In this document: positions 16,677-23,781 of the stretch, piece after piece
How positions within the stretch are numbered: position 1 is the first letter of the stretch
Layout: every line of letters starts with the position of its first letter
NCBI GenBank assembly: GCA_041494805.1
Contig: JBGQBN010000028.1
Coordinates: 1 to 49,059 of the forward strand
Origin: JBGQBN01 sp041494805
Lineage (GTDB): Bacteria; Acidobacteriota; Terriglobia; Terriglobales; Acidobacteriaceae
Direction: 5' to 3'
DNA length: 49,059 nt
Program-made: the position numbers and the translations under genes
The notes under the pieces: model-generated
Seen by the model: only the letters and a program-made list of their open reading frames with translations
Told to the model about the DNA's origin: nothing
Databases searched by the model: none

Positions 16677-17981
16677 ATGCCGACTGACATCGTCATGCCC
16701 CAGATGGGCGAATCGATCTTCGAGGGGACCATCACCAAGTGGCTGAAGAAGCCCGGCGACAAGGTACAGCGCGACGAGCCGCTATTTGAAATCTCCACTG
16801 ACAAGGTGGACGCCGAGATTCCCGCGCCCGCCTCCGGCGTCCTGCAGGACATCAAGGTTGCCGAAGGCAGCACGGTTCAGGTGAATACCGTAGTCGGCAC
16901 CATTGCTGCTGAAGGGGAAGCCGTCGCGGCGAAGCCTGCTCCCGCCAAGTCCGCGCCAGCCACCCAGCCCGCTCCGGAAAAGAAGGAACCGGTTTCCGCC
17001 AAGCCGCAAGCCCCCGCAGCCGAGCACAAAGAAGTGATTCAGTTCCCGCACGAGGAAGAAGACCACGCTCGCTCCTCGCCCCTGGTACGCAAGATCGCCC
17101 GTGAAAACAACGTCAATCTCGCGCAGGTAACCGGCACTGGCCTGGGTGGCCGCATCACCAAGCAGGACATCACGGCCTTCCTGGAGAGGAGCCAACCTTC
17201 CGCCATTCCGGCCGCGTCCACTGCGTCCACGGCTGCCGCTCCCAAGCCGGCCGCCCCGCCTGCCCCGGCACCCATCCCCGGTGATCTGGTGCCTATCAAC
17301 CAGATGCGCAAGATCATCGCTCAGCGCATGATCGAGTCTCGCCGCACCAGCGCTCACGTCCACTGCATGTTTGAAGTGGACCTGACATCCATCGTCCGGT
17401 TGCGCAACAAGACGAAATCCGCTTTTGAGCAACGCCACGGCGCGCGCCTCACCTTCATGCCCTTCTTCGTACGCGCCGCCATCATCACGCTGCAACAGTT
17501 CCCTATCGTCAACGCCTCGATCGAAGCCGAGAGCATCCGCTACCATCGGCACGTCAACATGGGGATCGCCGTCGCACTCGACTGGGGCCTGATTGTGCCG
17601 GTTCTGAAAAATGCCGACGAGCTCAACTTTCTCGGATTGCAACGCGGCATCACCGATCTCGGCGAGCGTGCCCGCTCCAAGAAACTCATGCCCCAGGAAG
17701 TGGAAGGCTCCACCTTCACCATCACCAATCCTGGCCAGTTCGGCGCTGTGTTCGGACTACCCATCATCAACCAGCCGAACTCTGCCATCATGGGTGTGGG
17801 GGGAATCACCAAAGCGCCAGTAGTTGTGACCGACAGCGATGGCAACGATTCCATCGCTATCCGTTCCCTGGTTCACCTGACTCTCGGCTACGACCACCGT
17901 CTCATCGACGGCGCCGTCGCCGACCAGTTCATGGCCCTGGTGAAGAAGACGCTCGAGGGCTGGAGCGAAGAAGTCGGATAG
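16677..17981 (+). CDS. Dihydrolipoamide acyltransferase (E2) of a 2-oxoacid dehydrogenase
   Basis: Core E2 subunit with the usual domain order. One lipoyl domain (1-80) has the lipoylation Lys in EISTDKVDAEIPAP. An Ala/Pro-rich linker follows, then the peripheral subunit-binding domain (ARSSPLVRKIARENNVNLAQ with GTGLGGRITKQDI), a second Pro/Ala linker, and the catalytic domain ending in the active-site motif DHRLIDGAVADQF. With 434 residues it is complete. GGAAGGGAA lies just before the ATG at 16677. It closes the locus of lpdA, lipB and E1 genes, which supply E3, the lipoylation enzyme and the decarboxylase. Whether the complex uses pyruvate or branched-chain oxoacids is not decided by sequence. 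Confidence 0.93.
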   Translation: MPTDIVMPQMGESIFEGTITKWLKKPGDKVQRDEPLFEISTDKVDAEIPAPASGVLQDIKVAEGSTVQVNTVVGTIAAEGEAVAAKPAPAKSAPATQPAPEKKEPVSAKPQAPAAEHKEVIQFPHEEEDHARSSPLVRKIARENNVNLAQVTGTGLGGRITKQDITAFLERSQPSAIPAASTASTAAAPKPAAPPAPAPIPGDLVPINQMRKIIAQRMIESRRTSAHVHCMFEVDLTSIVRLRNKTKSAFEQRHGARLTFMPFFVRAAIITLQQFPIVNASIEAESIRYHRHVNMGIAVALDWGLIVPVLKNADELNFLGLQRGITDLGERARSKKLMPQEVEGSTFTITNPGQFGAVFGLPIINQPNSAIMGVGGITKAPVVVTDSDGNDSIAIRSLVHLTLGYDHRLIDGAVADQFMALVKKTLEGWSEEVG

Positions 17982-17983
17982 AG

Positions 17984-18032
17984 TGTGTGGGGACGGGCGA
18001 CGCGCCCGTCCCGGCCCAAGCGCAGCTCGGCC
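17984..18032. repeat. GGGACGGG double-hairpin REP-like element
   Basis: GGGGACGGGCG pairs with CGCCCGTCCC, followed by a second AGCGCAGCTCGGC module. It lies just after the E2 gene, between converging genes. Close relatives are at 21838-21886 and 46147-46215. Confidence 0.7.
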
Positions 18033-18035
18033 CGC

Positions 18036-18266
18036 TCAACCCAAACCCACCTGCTGCTTCCACGCCTCCACTGCCGCAATCGTGTCCGCATCCGCGCTCA
18101 GCCCAGCTTTGATCGCCGCCGCCACATTGGCCTGCTCATCCGGACCAAGGTTAAACAACGACTGCAACTTCAGATAAAGCTCAACTCCAACCGGCCCCAC
18201 CGCCAAAATGTCCGCCAGAAGCTGTTCGATCAGTAAAGCGACTCCCTGCGCGTCGAGTCTCGCCAT
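18036..18266 (-). CDS. Small hypothetical protein
   Basis: A 76-residue, Ala/Leu-rich and probably helical protein (MARLDAQGVALLIEQLLADI...). I do not recognise a family. It starts one base after the stop of the lipoprotein gene, with GGAGGTGA spanning that stop as an excellent ribosome-binding site, so it is real and coupled to the gene upstream. It is the last gene of the minus-strand cassette that runs from 22.6 kb down to here. Confidence 0.7.
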   Translation of the reverse strand: MARLDAQGVALLIEQLLADILAVGPVGVELYLKLQSLFNLGPDEQANVAAAIKAGLSADADTIAAVEAWKQQVGLG

Positions 18267-18267
18267 G

Positions 18268-18732
18268 TTATTTCACCTCCAGTAGTTTGTAGTCCGCCAG
18301 AACGACGCCAGCCAGGTTGACGATGACCTGCAAATCTTGCGTAAATGTCTGCTGACTTTTTGGATTCTTCACCCCGAGTCCGCCCGACTGAATCAGCGCA
18401 GTCCCCTGGTTCTTGATCTCGTTCAGCAACGCCTGGATCAGGGCCGACTGATTCGCTGCCCGGGCGGAACCGGCAGAGAGAATGTTCTCCAGCGCCTCAT
18501 GGTCTTTGGCAACGGTTTCCTGGTAATTCAGGATCGGCGCCGCCTGTTGGACAGTCATGCCTCCGGCTTGCTGCACCGCGATGATGCCTTTGGCTACATC
18601 GTTATTAAGCTGGGCCAGTGCGGCCACATTGACGTTCACCCGCTCCCACGGCGACACCGGGCCGGATGGTTTGTGAATGCAACCCGCCGTGATCACCGTA
18701 AGAAGCATCGTTAGCATTACTTGTTTCTTCAT
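18268..18732 (-). CDS. Small lipoprotein, function unknown
   Basis: Begins at the ATG at 18730-18732 (MKKQVMLTMLLTVITAGCI), with GGAGGG before it; the seven-residue longer frame start lacks support. The signal sequence ends in a lipobox-like ITAGC, so the protein is probably lipidated and membrane anchored. The remaining ~135 residues are mostly helical, rich in Asn/Gln/Ala. Co-transcribed with the small gene after it. No enzymatic motif is seen. In phage-like cassettes such proteins can be Rz1-like, but this one is not proline-rich and I do not claim that. Confidence 0.75.
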   Translation of the reverse strand: MKKQVMLTMLLTVITAGCIHKPSGPVSPWERVNVNVAALAQLNNDVAKGIIAVQQAGGMTVQQAAPILNYQETVAKDHEALENILSAGSARAANQSALIQALLNEIKNQGTALIQSGGLGVKNPKSQQTFTQDLQVIVNLAGVVLADYKLLEVK

Positions 18733-18783
18733 TTTCCCTCCGTCATTCTGCACACTTGTCCGCTCCCACCACAGCGTTCATGG

Positions 18784-20151
18784 TTAGCTTGTCTTCGCCC
18801 AGATCGACGAATTTAGGCACGCTCCCGGAGGCACAATCACCTTGCCGGCCTGTGAACTCCCAGAAGGATTTGTGGGTACGAAGCGCGCCGTGATCAACGT
18901 TTCCTGCAGCCCGCCCGATGCGCTACCTACGGCGTATCCCGCGGAATGTGCATTTGCGGTTGTGAACTGCAAGGTCCCGGGCTGCCCATCTCCATTGCAG
19001 GTTCCGCCCGTGACCTTCACCGCCTCCGCTGTTCCGGTGCCCGAAACGTAAACGTAATACTCGGGTTCTGCGCCCTTCACGCCTAATGGACACGCAGTCA
19101 GACTTACTGTCTTTGCTCCGGCCGTGCTCAAGTCCGCCGCCGGCGCCTGCGACCAGTTGTAATCCGGCGCGTACTTCACCGCTTGCATACCCGCGGTCAG
19201 TCCGCTGCCGGCCTTCGGCTTGTAGGTCCCGCTCGACGCTTCGAACGTGATCACCTGGTTATCAGTAGGCGTCGTCGTCGCCACAGGCACGTTTTGGATG
19301 GACACAGCATTACTGCTGGTGCCGCACGCGCCCCAACTCGAGTCTCCCTTCAAACACAAAGTCCCATTCGCCCCGCCATTGCCCAGCTGGCTGGTTGGAA
19401 CCACGCCGCCGATCAGGTTCGCCTTCGAAGCCAGGCCCACGTCGGCGTAGTGCTTGGTCGCAGCGTGGTTGGGCGCCGTGGGATCTCCCGGCAACAGCAA
19501 CGGGCCGGTCATCGCATCTCCTGCTTTGCTCACGAACGATCCGGCGCCCTGGTTTGCAACTGCCCCATCCACGTATGCCTTGTTGGCCACATCTGTCGCC
19601 TGCACCGGCGTGGGCACGATGGGCGGCGCCGAAAACTGCTTCACGCCGTCAATCGTCTCCCCCCCGCTTTTGTGCACCACGACCGAGTCGCCCGCCTTGG
19701 CAGCGACGGCGGCGTCCACGTACTGCCGCGTGGCCATCTGCGCGGTTAACCCGGTCGCACCCAATGTCGTGCGCACCGCCGCAATGGTCGTCGGAGAAGT
19801 CGTCGACACTAGCCAGTACTCGGTCTTGACCATGCCATCATCCAACTGGAAGACCACGGTGTAGATCGTTCCTACCGGGGTTGCACCGGTGTTGGGAACC
19901 AGATTGACCGACAACGCGCCCTGTGGTCCCAAAATCACGCTTTTGGTTCCTGCCGCCACCGTCTTTGCATCGGCCGTGATGAAGGCCGGCCACGAAATCA
20001 ACAACGTCCCTCCAGCGGGAGCGCCGTCGGCGCGATACACGATGTCGCTGACTGTGGTAGTCGCCGGTGCCTGCGCCTGCGACACTAGTCCCATCAGTAC
20101 CGGCAGCACCAAATAGAAAAGCCGCCCCAGTGGGCGGCGTACCTCGAGCAT
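18784..20151 (-). CDS. Exported tail-fibre-like repeat protein
   Basis: A 455-residue protein with an N-terminal signal peptide (RLFYLVLPVLMGLVSQAQA). The middle has repeated segments of phage tail-fibre type: ATRQYVDAAVAAKAGD, VANKAYVDGAVANQGAG, AGDAMTGPLLLPGDPTAP and ATKHYADVGLASKA. The DAMTGPL and A(T/N)KxYVD motifs are usual in long tail fibres and fibre-like surface proteins. The C-terminal third is Gly/Ser/Thr-rich beta-type and stops rather abruptly at SSIWAKTS. GGGGAGGAAG precedes the ATG at 20151. The signal peptide argues against a virion part and for a surface or secreted protein, with domain homology to fibres. Function is not known. Confidence 0.7.
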   Translation of the reverse strand: MLEVRRPLGRLFYLVLPVLMGLVSQAQAPATTTVSDIVYRADGAPAGGTLLISWPAFITADAKTVAAGTKSVILGPQGALSVNLVPNTGATPVGTIYTVVFQLDDGMVKTEYWLVSTTSPTTIAAVRTTLGATGLTAQMATRQYVDAAVAAKAGDSVVVHKSGGETIDGVKQFSAPPIVPTPVQATDVANKAYVDGAVANQGAGSFVSKAGDAMTGPLLLPGDPTAPNHAATKHYADVGLASKANLIGGVVPTSQLGNGGANGTLCLKGDSSWGACGTSSNAVSIQNVPVATTTPTDNQVITFEASSGTYKPKAGSGLTAGMQAVKYAPDYNWSQAPAADLSTAGAKTVSLTACPLGVKGAEPEYYVYVSGTGTAEAVKVTGGTCNGDGQPGTLQFTTANAHSAGYAVGSASGGLQETLITARFVPTNPSGSSQAGKVIVPPGACLNSSIWAKTS

Positions 20152-20230
20152 GACTTCCTCCCCGAAGAAGGGAATTAAACCGTTCTGAATTTAGCGATTG
20201 CCTGGCAGAAGATGCGATTAAACGACGATG

Positions 20231-20266
20231 ACAACTGAGAGCCGAGAACTAGGAACCGAGAACTGA
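20231..20266. repeat. 7-bp-period array
   Basis: Degenerate heptads GAGAGCC / GAGAACT / AGGAACC / GAGAACT in the gap between the fibre-like and phosphatase genes. Confidence 0.75.
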
Positions 20267-20278
20267 CAAATAACTACC

Positions 20279-20725
20279 CTACTTTCCCACTCTGACGTGC
20301 TGCTGCAAAAACTCTTCCACGCTACGCACATACACGTCGGCAAAATCTACCACTGGACGCCGGGTCTCGATCAACTCCATGGCCTGTCCAGGCTTCCAGC
20401 CCAGCGTACACAACAAAGCCAGCGCCATCATCGGCGCTCGATGCACTCCTGCTGCGCAGTGAATGAACAGTTTCGCGCCCTCTTCATCCAGCGCTTCCAG
20501 CGCAAACTCCACTCCGCGCTGAAAAACTTCCGGTGGCTTGGGCTGGAAATCGTCTTCAATCGGATTCCACAGCACCTTGATCCCGTGCGGCTCAGCCAGA
20601 GCGGTGTCATCAAACTCGATCTGCATGTCGAGGATGTGCGTTACTCCCGCCCGCGCCACCGCCTCCATGTTCTGCGCCATCCAGATCCCACCGCCGACCG
20701 CGATCCGGCCGGTCACCCATGTCAT
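20279..20725 (-). CDS. Dual-specificity protein phosphatase
   Basis: A 148-residue cysteine phosphatase with the signature HCAAGVHRAP (catalytic Cys and Arg) and an upstream general-acid Asp candidate in PIEDDFQPKPP. The frame is open to 20857, but those 44 extra residues are translated repeat DNA (a TCGTTGG heptad tract at 20793-20828 and a GTGTGG/CCCGCG element at 20743-20773). I therefore start at the ATG at 20723-20725 with AGGATGGAT just before it; an ATG two codons earlier is possible. It probably removes phosphate from Tyr/Ser/Thr residues; the substrate is unknown. It lies within the minus-strand cassette. Confidence 0.8.
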   Translation of the reverse strand: MTWVTGRIAVGGGIWMAQNMEAVARAGVTHILDMQIEFDDTALAEPHGIKVLWNPIEDDFQPKPPEVFQRGVEFALEALDEEGAKLFIHCAAGVHRAPMMALALLCTLGWKPGQAMELIETRRPVVDFADVYVRSVEEFLQQHVRVGK

Positions 20726-20792
20726 ATCCATCCTGAAAGTCCCGTGTGGAACGAGCAGCCTCGCCCGCGATCCGGCCTGGCTTTCCAAGACC

Positions 20793-20828
20793 GCCGAGCA
20801 ACGGCCAGCGGCTAACGACCAACGATGC
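20793..20828. repeat. 7-bp-period array upstream of the phosphatase gene
   Basis: CAACGGCCAGCGGCTAACGA followed by CCAACGATGC: degenerate heptads of the same CCAACGA/CCAACGG type as in dnaG (2501-2530, opposite orientation). Confidence 0.65.
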
Positions 20829-20858
20829 GCGACCGCCGGCCACTGATTGACTTTCATT

Positions 20859-21233
20859 TTACGGCATCACCTGATCTGCCACTGGCTGCGGCTCGCAATC
20901 TTTCGTAACCTCGGTTTCCAACATGGGTTCTTCCGGCAAACCGAGACGGCGCATGAGCGTCCCGGCCAGCGAATCCTCACCGGGCATTTCTTCCTGGGGC
21001 GCGGCAGGATACAGTCCAATCATCTCGAACAAGTATTTCATCGCCGCGTAGTGGCCTTTTTCCGCCTCCTCCATGGTCGTCCTCACCATGGCGACGGCCT
21101 GACTCCCCACCAGATTGGCGATCTGCTGCCGGATCGCCGCCAAATCAGCTGGCTTCCGCGGCCCTTTTCCCGCCGGAGCGACTCTCCGCCTCCGCTTGCT
21201 CCCGGTCTTTGTCTTTGCCCTGGTTTTCGTCAT
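20859..21233 (-). CDS. Small basic hypothetical protein
   Basis: About 124 residues when started at MTKTRAKTKTGSKRRRR (ATG at 21231-21233). The longer frame to 21293 would run through the terminator hairpin of the preceding gene and is rejected. The N-terminus is Lys/Arg-rich with a basic tract that could bind nucleic acid; the middle is a helix pair (ANLVGSQAVAMVRTTMEEAE and YAAMKYLFEMIGLYPA). I do not recognise a named family. It ends two bases from the open frame of the phosphatase gene. Confidence 0.6.
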   Translation of the reverse strand: MTKTRAKTKTGSKRRRRVAPAGKGPRKPADLAAIRQQIANLVGSQAVAMVRTTMEEAEKGHYAAMKYLFEMIGLYPAAPQEEMPGEDSLAGTLMRRLGLPEEPMLETEVTKDCEPQPVADQVMP

Positions 21234-21264
21234 GGCCGCAATCAGCGGAAGCATTGGTCCCGCA

Positions 21265-21300
21265 AAAAACTTAGGGCGTGCCCGGTTGAGCACGCCCTAA
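21265..21300 (-). terminator. Rho-independent terminator after the sigma-like gene
   Basis: On the minus strand an 11-bp stem, TTAGGGCGTGC pairing with GCACGCCCTAA, has an 8-base loop and is followed by GTTTTTTG. It follows the stop at 21370 by about 70 bases and separates the regulator genes from the rest of the cassette. Confidence 0.85.
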
Positions 21301-21369
21301 GGAATTTCTTGCTATCTAAGTTTAGAATATCATATCGCGGGGGGTAAATGGGACATGCTCCCCACATTT

Positions 21370-21951
21370 TTATTTGGTGTGCGCAGAATGACTTACGGGA
21401 AATTCGTCCATTTTGCCCCCTTGACAACTTTCCGCTCGCCCCGAATCTGTCTCGGGCAGACGCGTCAAAAGCCCGCCCTTCAGGAAGATTTCACTTAGCC
21501 GGTCCAGTGCTTCCGGAAAACGACGTCCCACCGTGCGCCGCCAGCAACCTAGAATCCGCGCCGCCTCATCCTGCGAATATGACTGCAGCACTATTTTCGC
21601 GATCAGCGCCTGCTCGAACTCGTCCAGTTGCTTCAGGCTTCGTTCCACATCGTGCACAAAGATTGCCGCATCCTCAAACGAGCATACGCGGTACGACGTG
21701 ACTCGCGTCCGAAAGAACTCCCGCCCCAGCAGCGACGGCAAGCGTCCCACTTCCACCGAAACCCGCATATAGCGTTTCAGCAACCCCACCGTCCGGTCCC
21801 GGTACAGCCACAAATCCGGATCACTGCCCGGATCTCGTGTGGGGACGGGACTTTGCCCCGTCCCGGTCGAGCGCAGCTCGGCGGTTATGTGCTCCACCCC
21901 TTCGGGAACTGCGGCGGTTGCGCTCACAAAGGGGACCACGGAGGCGGTCAT
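21370..21951 (-). CDS. Sigma-70 region 4-like regulator
   Basis: A 193-residue protein started at the ATG at 21949-21951, which is preceded by GGAGAAGGGGGGAA and overlaps the stop of the zinc-ribbon gene (ATGA). The C-terminal half resembles sigma region 4 / HTH: LDEFEQALIAKIVLQSYSQD, then the helix-turn-helix EAARILGCWRRTVGRRFPEAL. No region 2 is visible, so it is not a complete sigma factor; phage-type late regulators and anti-repressors can look like this. Residues about 22-38 (RSTGTGQSPVPTRD) come from a GGGACGGG palindromic repeat embedded in frame. A terminator follows at 21265-21300. Regulatory role inferred. Confidence 0.7.
   Translation of the reverse strand: MTASVVPFVSATAAVPEGVEHITAELRSTGTGQSPVPTRDPGSDPDLWLYRDRTVGLLKRYMRVSVEVGRLPSLLGREFFRTRVTSYRVCSFEDAAIFVHDVERSLKQLDEFEQALIAKIVLQSYSQDEAARILGCWRRTVGRRFPEALDRLSEIFLKGGLLTRLPETDSGRAESCQGGKMDEFPVSHSAHTK
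21838..21886. repeat. GGGACGGG double-hairpin element inside the sigma-like gene
   Basis: GGGGACGGGAC, then TTTGCCCCGTCCCGG, then GAGCGCAGCTCGGC. It has the same two-module structure as 17984-18032 but is translated here. Confidence 0.7.
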
Positions 21952-22193
21952 GCGTTCCCCCCTTCTCCGCAAATCGCTGCTAAGTCGATTCCTTGTGTCT
22001 TGATGTCGACTTTATGGTTGGCGGGTAACCGCGACTGACTCTTGCGATAGTGCAAAACCGAAGGGTCCGTCATCTCTACAACGCAGGAGGCGCAATACAC
22101 TTCCCCGGATCCGCGCACCCGCAGCCACAGTCCCCCGCAGCGCTCGCAATACTTCAACTCCATCTGGATAAGTTCAAAATCCTCGAGTTCCAT
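21948..22193 (-). CDS. Small zinc-ribbon protein
   Basis: An 81-residue protein from the ATG at 22191-22193 (MELEDFELIQMEL); an ATG eight codons earlier is less likely. It has a zinc ribbon with CERCGG and CASC, typical of small nucleic-acid-binding or adaptor proteins. Its stop TGA overlaps the ATG of the sigma-like gene, so both are translationally coupled and probably act in the same control step. No catalytic motif is seen. Confidence 0.75.
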   Translation of the reverse strand: MELEDFELIQMELKYCERCGGLWLRVRGSGEVYCASCVVEMTDPSVLHYRKSQSRLPANHKVDIKTQGIDLAAICGEGGNA

Positions 22194-22260
22194 GAAAGCC
22201 TCCACCGCGGTCAGCACTAGCCATAGCTCCAGTTTTCCTGACGGCTGATAGCTGATGGCT

Positions 22261-22299
22261 AAAATAAAAATGCCCTGCGCCGATTACCTGGCACAGGGC
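22261..22299 (-). terminator. Rho-independent terminator
   Basis: Minus-strand hairpin GCCCTGTGCC / GGCGCAGGGC (one G-T pair) with an 8-base loop, followed by ATTTTTATTTT. It ends the transcript of the 68-residue gene at 22387-22593, and a heptad repeat (22240-22260) lies just beyond. Confidence 0.85.
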
Positions 22300-22386
22300 T
22301 CGTTTCTCTTACGATGACCTGTTGAAAGTATTTAGTTATAAGTACGTTGGCCTTCTGCCTGACACTGGATGACCGAAGACTGACGA

Positions 22387-22593
22387 CTAAATGGCCGGCT
22401 GGCGGAAGTAGCCCTCCTCGTAGCCGGACTTCAACACGCGGCCGTTCTGCACGACCACGCTGACCCGGCCAGTAAAATGAAGCGACCACAGTAGCCGCTC
22501 CATGGCCGAAGAGAGCACTTCCGCGCTGCGCACCTTGCGGCGAAACTCCACGAAGCTGGTCTCTTCGTTCTCGGGTAGTGAATTGCTTGCCAT
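22387..22593 (-). CDS. Small hypothetical protein, first gene of the minus-strand cassette
   Basis: A 68-residue protein (MASNSLPENEETSFVEFRRK...) with AGTCAGGAC before the ATG. The C-terminal half, LLWSLHFTGRVSVVVQNGRV, is beta-rich. I do not recognise a family. It is the promoter-proximal gene and has its own terminator at 22261-22299. A minus-strand promoter at 22637-22664 probably drives it. A heptad array (about 22368-22393) overlaps its last codons. Confidence 0.65.
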   Translation of the reverse strand: MASNSLPENEETSFVEFRRKVRSAEVLSSAMERLLWSLHFTGRVSVVVQNGRVLKSGYEEGYFRQPAI

Positions 22594-22636
22594 GATTTTG
22601 TCCTGACTTGGAAGATGAGTTATATAAGGCTCTCAG

Positions 22637-22664
22637 CCTATAGCTCCGGGTTTGGTGGAGTCAA
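22637..22664 (-). promoter_or_regulatory. Promoter of the minus-strand cassette
   Basis: Reading the minus strand, -35 TTGACT (22659-22664), a 16-bp spacer, and -10 TATAGG (22637-22642). The -35 box overlaps the 8-bp target duplication of the transposon, so the insertion left this box intact but moved everything upstream of it about 2.9 kb away. Confidence 0.55.
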
Positions 22665-22667
22665 GAA
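22660..22667. repeat. Target-site duplication, left copy (GTCAAGAA)
   Basis: The eight bases immediately left of the inverted repeat are identical to 25534-25541 on the right. An 8-bp duplication is the known length for IS1595-family insertion. Confidence 0.9.
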
Positions 22668-22694
22668 CACGATTATGCACTTGACACATCATCC
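22668..22694 (+). repeat. Left terminal inverted repeat
   Basis: Starts CACGATTATGCAC and continues TTGACACATCATCC. It matches the reverse complement of 25507-25533 at 26 of 27 positions. The inner part supplies the -35 box TTGACA of the transposase promoter. Confidence 0.92.
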
Positions 22695-22709
22695 GCTTTC
22701 TGAGAGAAT
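22681..22709 (+). promoter_or_regulatory. Transposase promoter
   Basis: -35 TTGACA (22681-22686, inside the inverted repeat), 17-bp spacer, -10 GAGAAT (22704-22709). GGAGG precedes the ATG at 22730. Confidence 0.7.
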
Positions 22710-22729
22710 GGCTGTGTTCGGAGGCAGCC

Positions 22730-23662
22730 ATGAATCTCTTAGACATTTACAAGGAACTGAACACCGAAGCCAAATGCCTCGCCTTCCTAGAGGCTATGCG
22801 CTGGCCGGAAGGTGTCAAGTGCCTTTCTTGTAATTCCGAGCGCGTTTCCCACCTCACCTCCACAGGCAAGAGTGGAAAACCCCGGCATCTCTACCAGTGC
22901 AAAGAGTGCCGCTTCCAATTCACCGCCACCACGGGCACCGTCTACCATGACACCCACCTGCCCCTAGCGAAGTGGTTCCTCGCCATTGCCCTGATTACGG
23001 AATCGAAAAAGGGTATCTCCGCCAATCAACTTTCCCGCGCCCTCGGTGTGCAATACCGCACCGCCTGGTATCTGGCGCACCGCATCCGCAAAGCGATGGT
23101 TGAAGCGAACGCGCCCAAGCTGCGCGGCATCGTGGAAGTGGATGAGACCTACATCGGCGGGAAGCAGCGCGGCCACCGGAGTAAGCTCAAGAATAAAGAC
23201 GTAGTGATTGGAGTGCGGGAGCGCGGCGGCCCAGTGCGTTTCGTGCAGACCCCGGACAACAAAGCGGACACGATCTATCAGGTGATCGCGGACAATGTTT
23301 CCAAAGACGCCGAAGCAATTATGACGGACGAAAATCCCGCCTACAATTTCAAGCTCACCCAATTCAAAGACGTGCGGCACGGGCGCATCCGCCACAAGGA
23401 CAAAATCTACGTGCGCGGGGACGTTCACACCAACACCGTCGAATCCGCATTCTCACTTTTCAAGCGCGGCTTGAACGGTGCCTTCCACAAAGTTTCCTTA
23501 AAGCACCTGCAACGATACTTGGAAGAATTCGCCTACAGGTTCAACAATCGGAAAGCGCCCGACCTGTTTGGGATGACCGTGGCGCGGTTGGCGAAGATCA
23601 GCGGGATGACTTATGCCAAGCTGGTAGAGGAGAACGCCTTCACGCAGTTTGTGAGACCGTAA
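22730..23662 (+). CDS. IS1595-family transposase
   Basis: A 310-residue transposase. The N-terminus carries a zinc ribbon (CLSCNSERV and CKECRFQF) typical of the family, then a helix-turn-helix (ISANQLSRALGVQYRTAW). The ISXO2-like catalytic domain has acidic residues in VEVDETYIGG and MTDENPAY and the third in HTNTVESAFSLFKRG, giving a DDE/DDN-type triad. Length and motifs are intact, so it is probably active. It catalyses cut-and-paste movement of the surrounding element, whose inverted repeats and 8-bp target duplication are present. A weak hairpin GCCCGGA/TCCGGGC follows at 23673-23693. Confidence 0.95.
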   Translation: MNLLDIYKELNTEAKCLAFLEAMRWPEGVKCLSCNSERVSHLTSTGKSGKPRHLYQCKECRFQFTATTGTVYHDTHLPLAKWFLAIALITESKKGISANQLSRALGVQYRTAWYLAHRIRKAMVEANAPKLRGIVEVDETYIGGKQRGHRSKLKNKDVVIGVRERGGPVRFVQTPDNKADTIYQVIADNVSKDAEAIMTDENPAYNFKLTQFKDVRHGRIRHKDKIYVRGDVHTNTVESAFSLFKRGLNGAFHKVSLKHLQRYLEEFAYRFNNRKAPDLFGMTVARLAKISGMTYAKLVEENAFTQFVRP

Positions 23663-23710
23663 AAAATTGAAAGCCCGGATTCGTGGTCCGGGCCATGACA
23701 CTCCCTATTA

Positions 23711-23732
23711 CGCAAGGATAGTATACCTTGCG
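23711..23732. promoter_or_regulatory. Operator-like palindrome before the proteasome-like gene
   Basis: CGCAAGG, eight bases, CCTTGCG. A weak promoter (ATGACA, 18 bp, TAGTAT) would have its -10 inside the palindrome. It could be an operator or a hairpin; no T-run follows. Confidence 0.5.
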
Positions 23733-23781
23733 AAAACCAAAGGCTAAACCACAAATCCGGCGCAGGGAAGAGTCGCACTCT

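Noticed and set aside
20726..20857. N-terminal extension of the phosphatase frame
   Set aside because: The codons are translated repeat DNA and the family domain begins at MTWVTGRIAVGG.
18036..22593. Calling the minus-strand cassette an intact prophage
   Set aside because: No integrase, terminase, portal, capsid or lysis genes are present; only phage-like features are claimed.
23673..23693. GCCCGGA/TCCGGGC hairpin as transposase terminator
   Set aside because: No T-run follows on the plus strand; on the minus strand a T-rich tract follows but there is no upstream gene to end.
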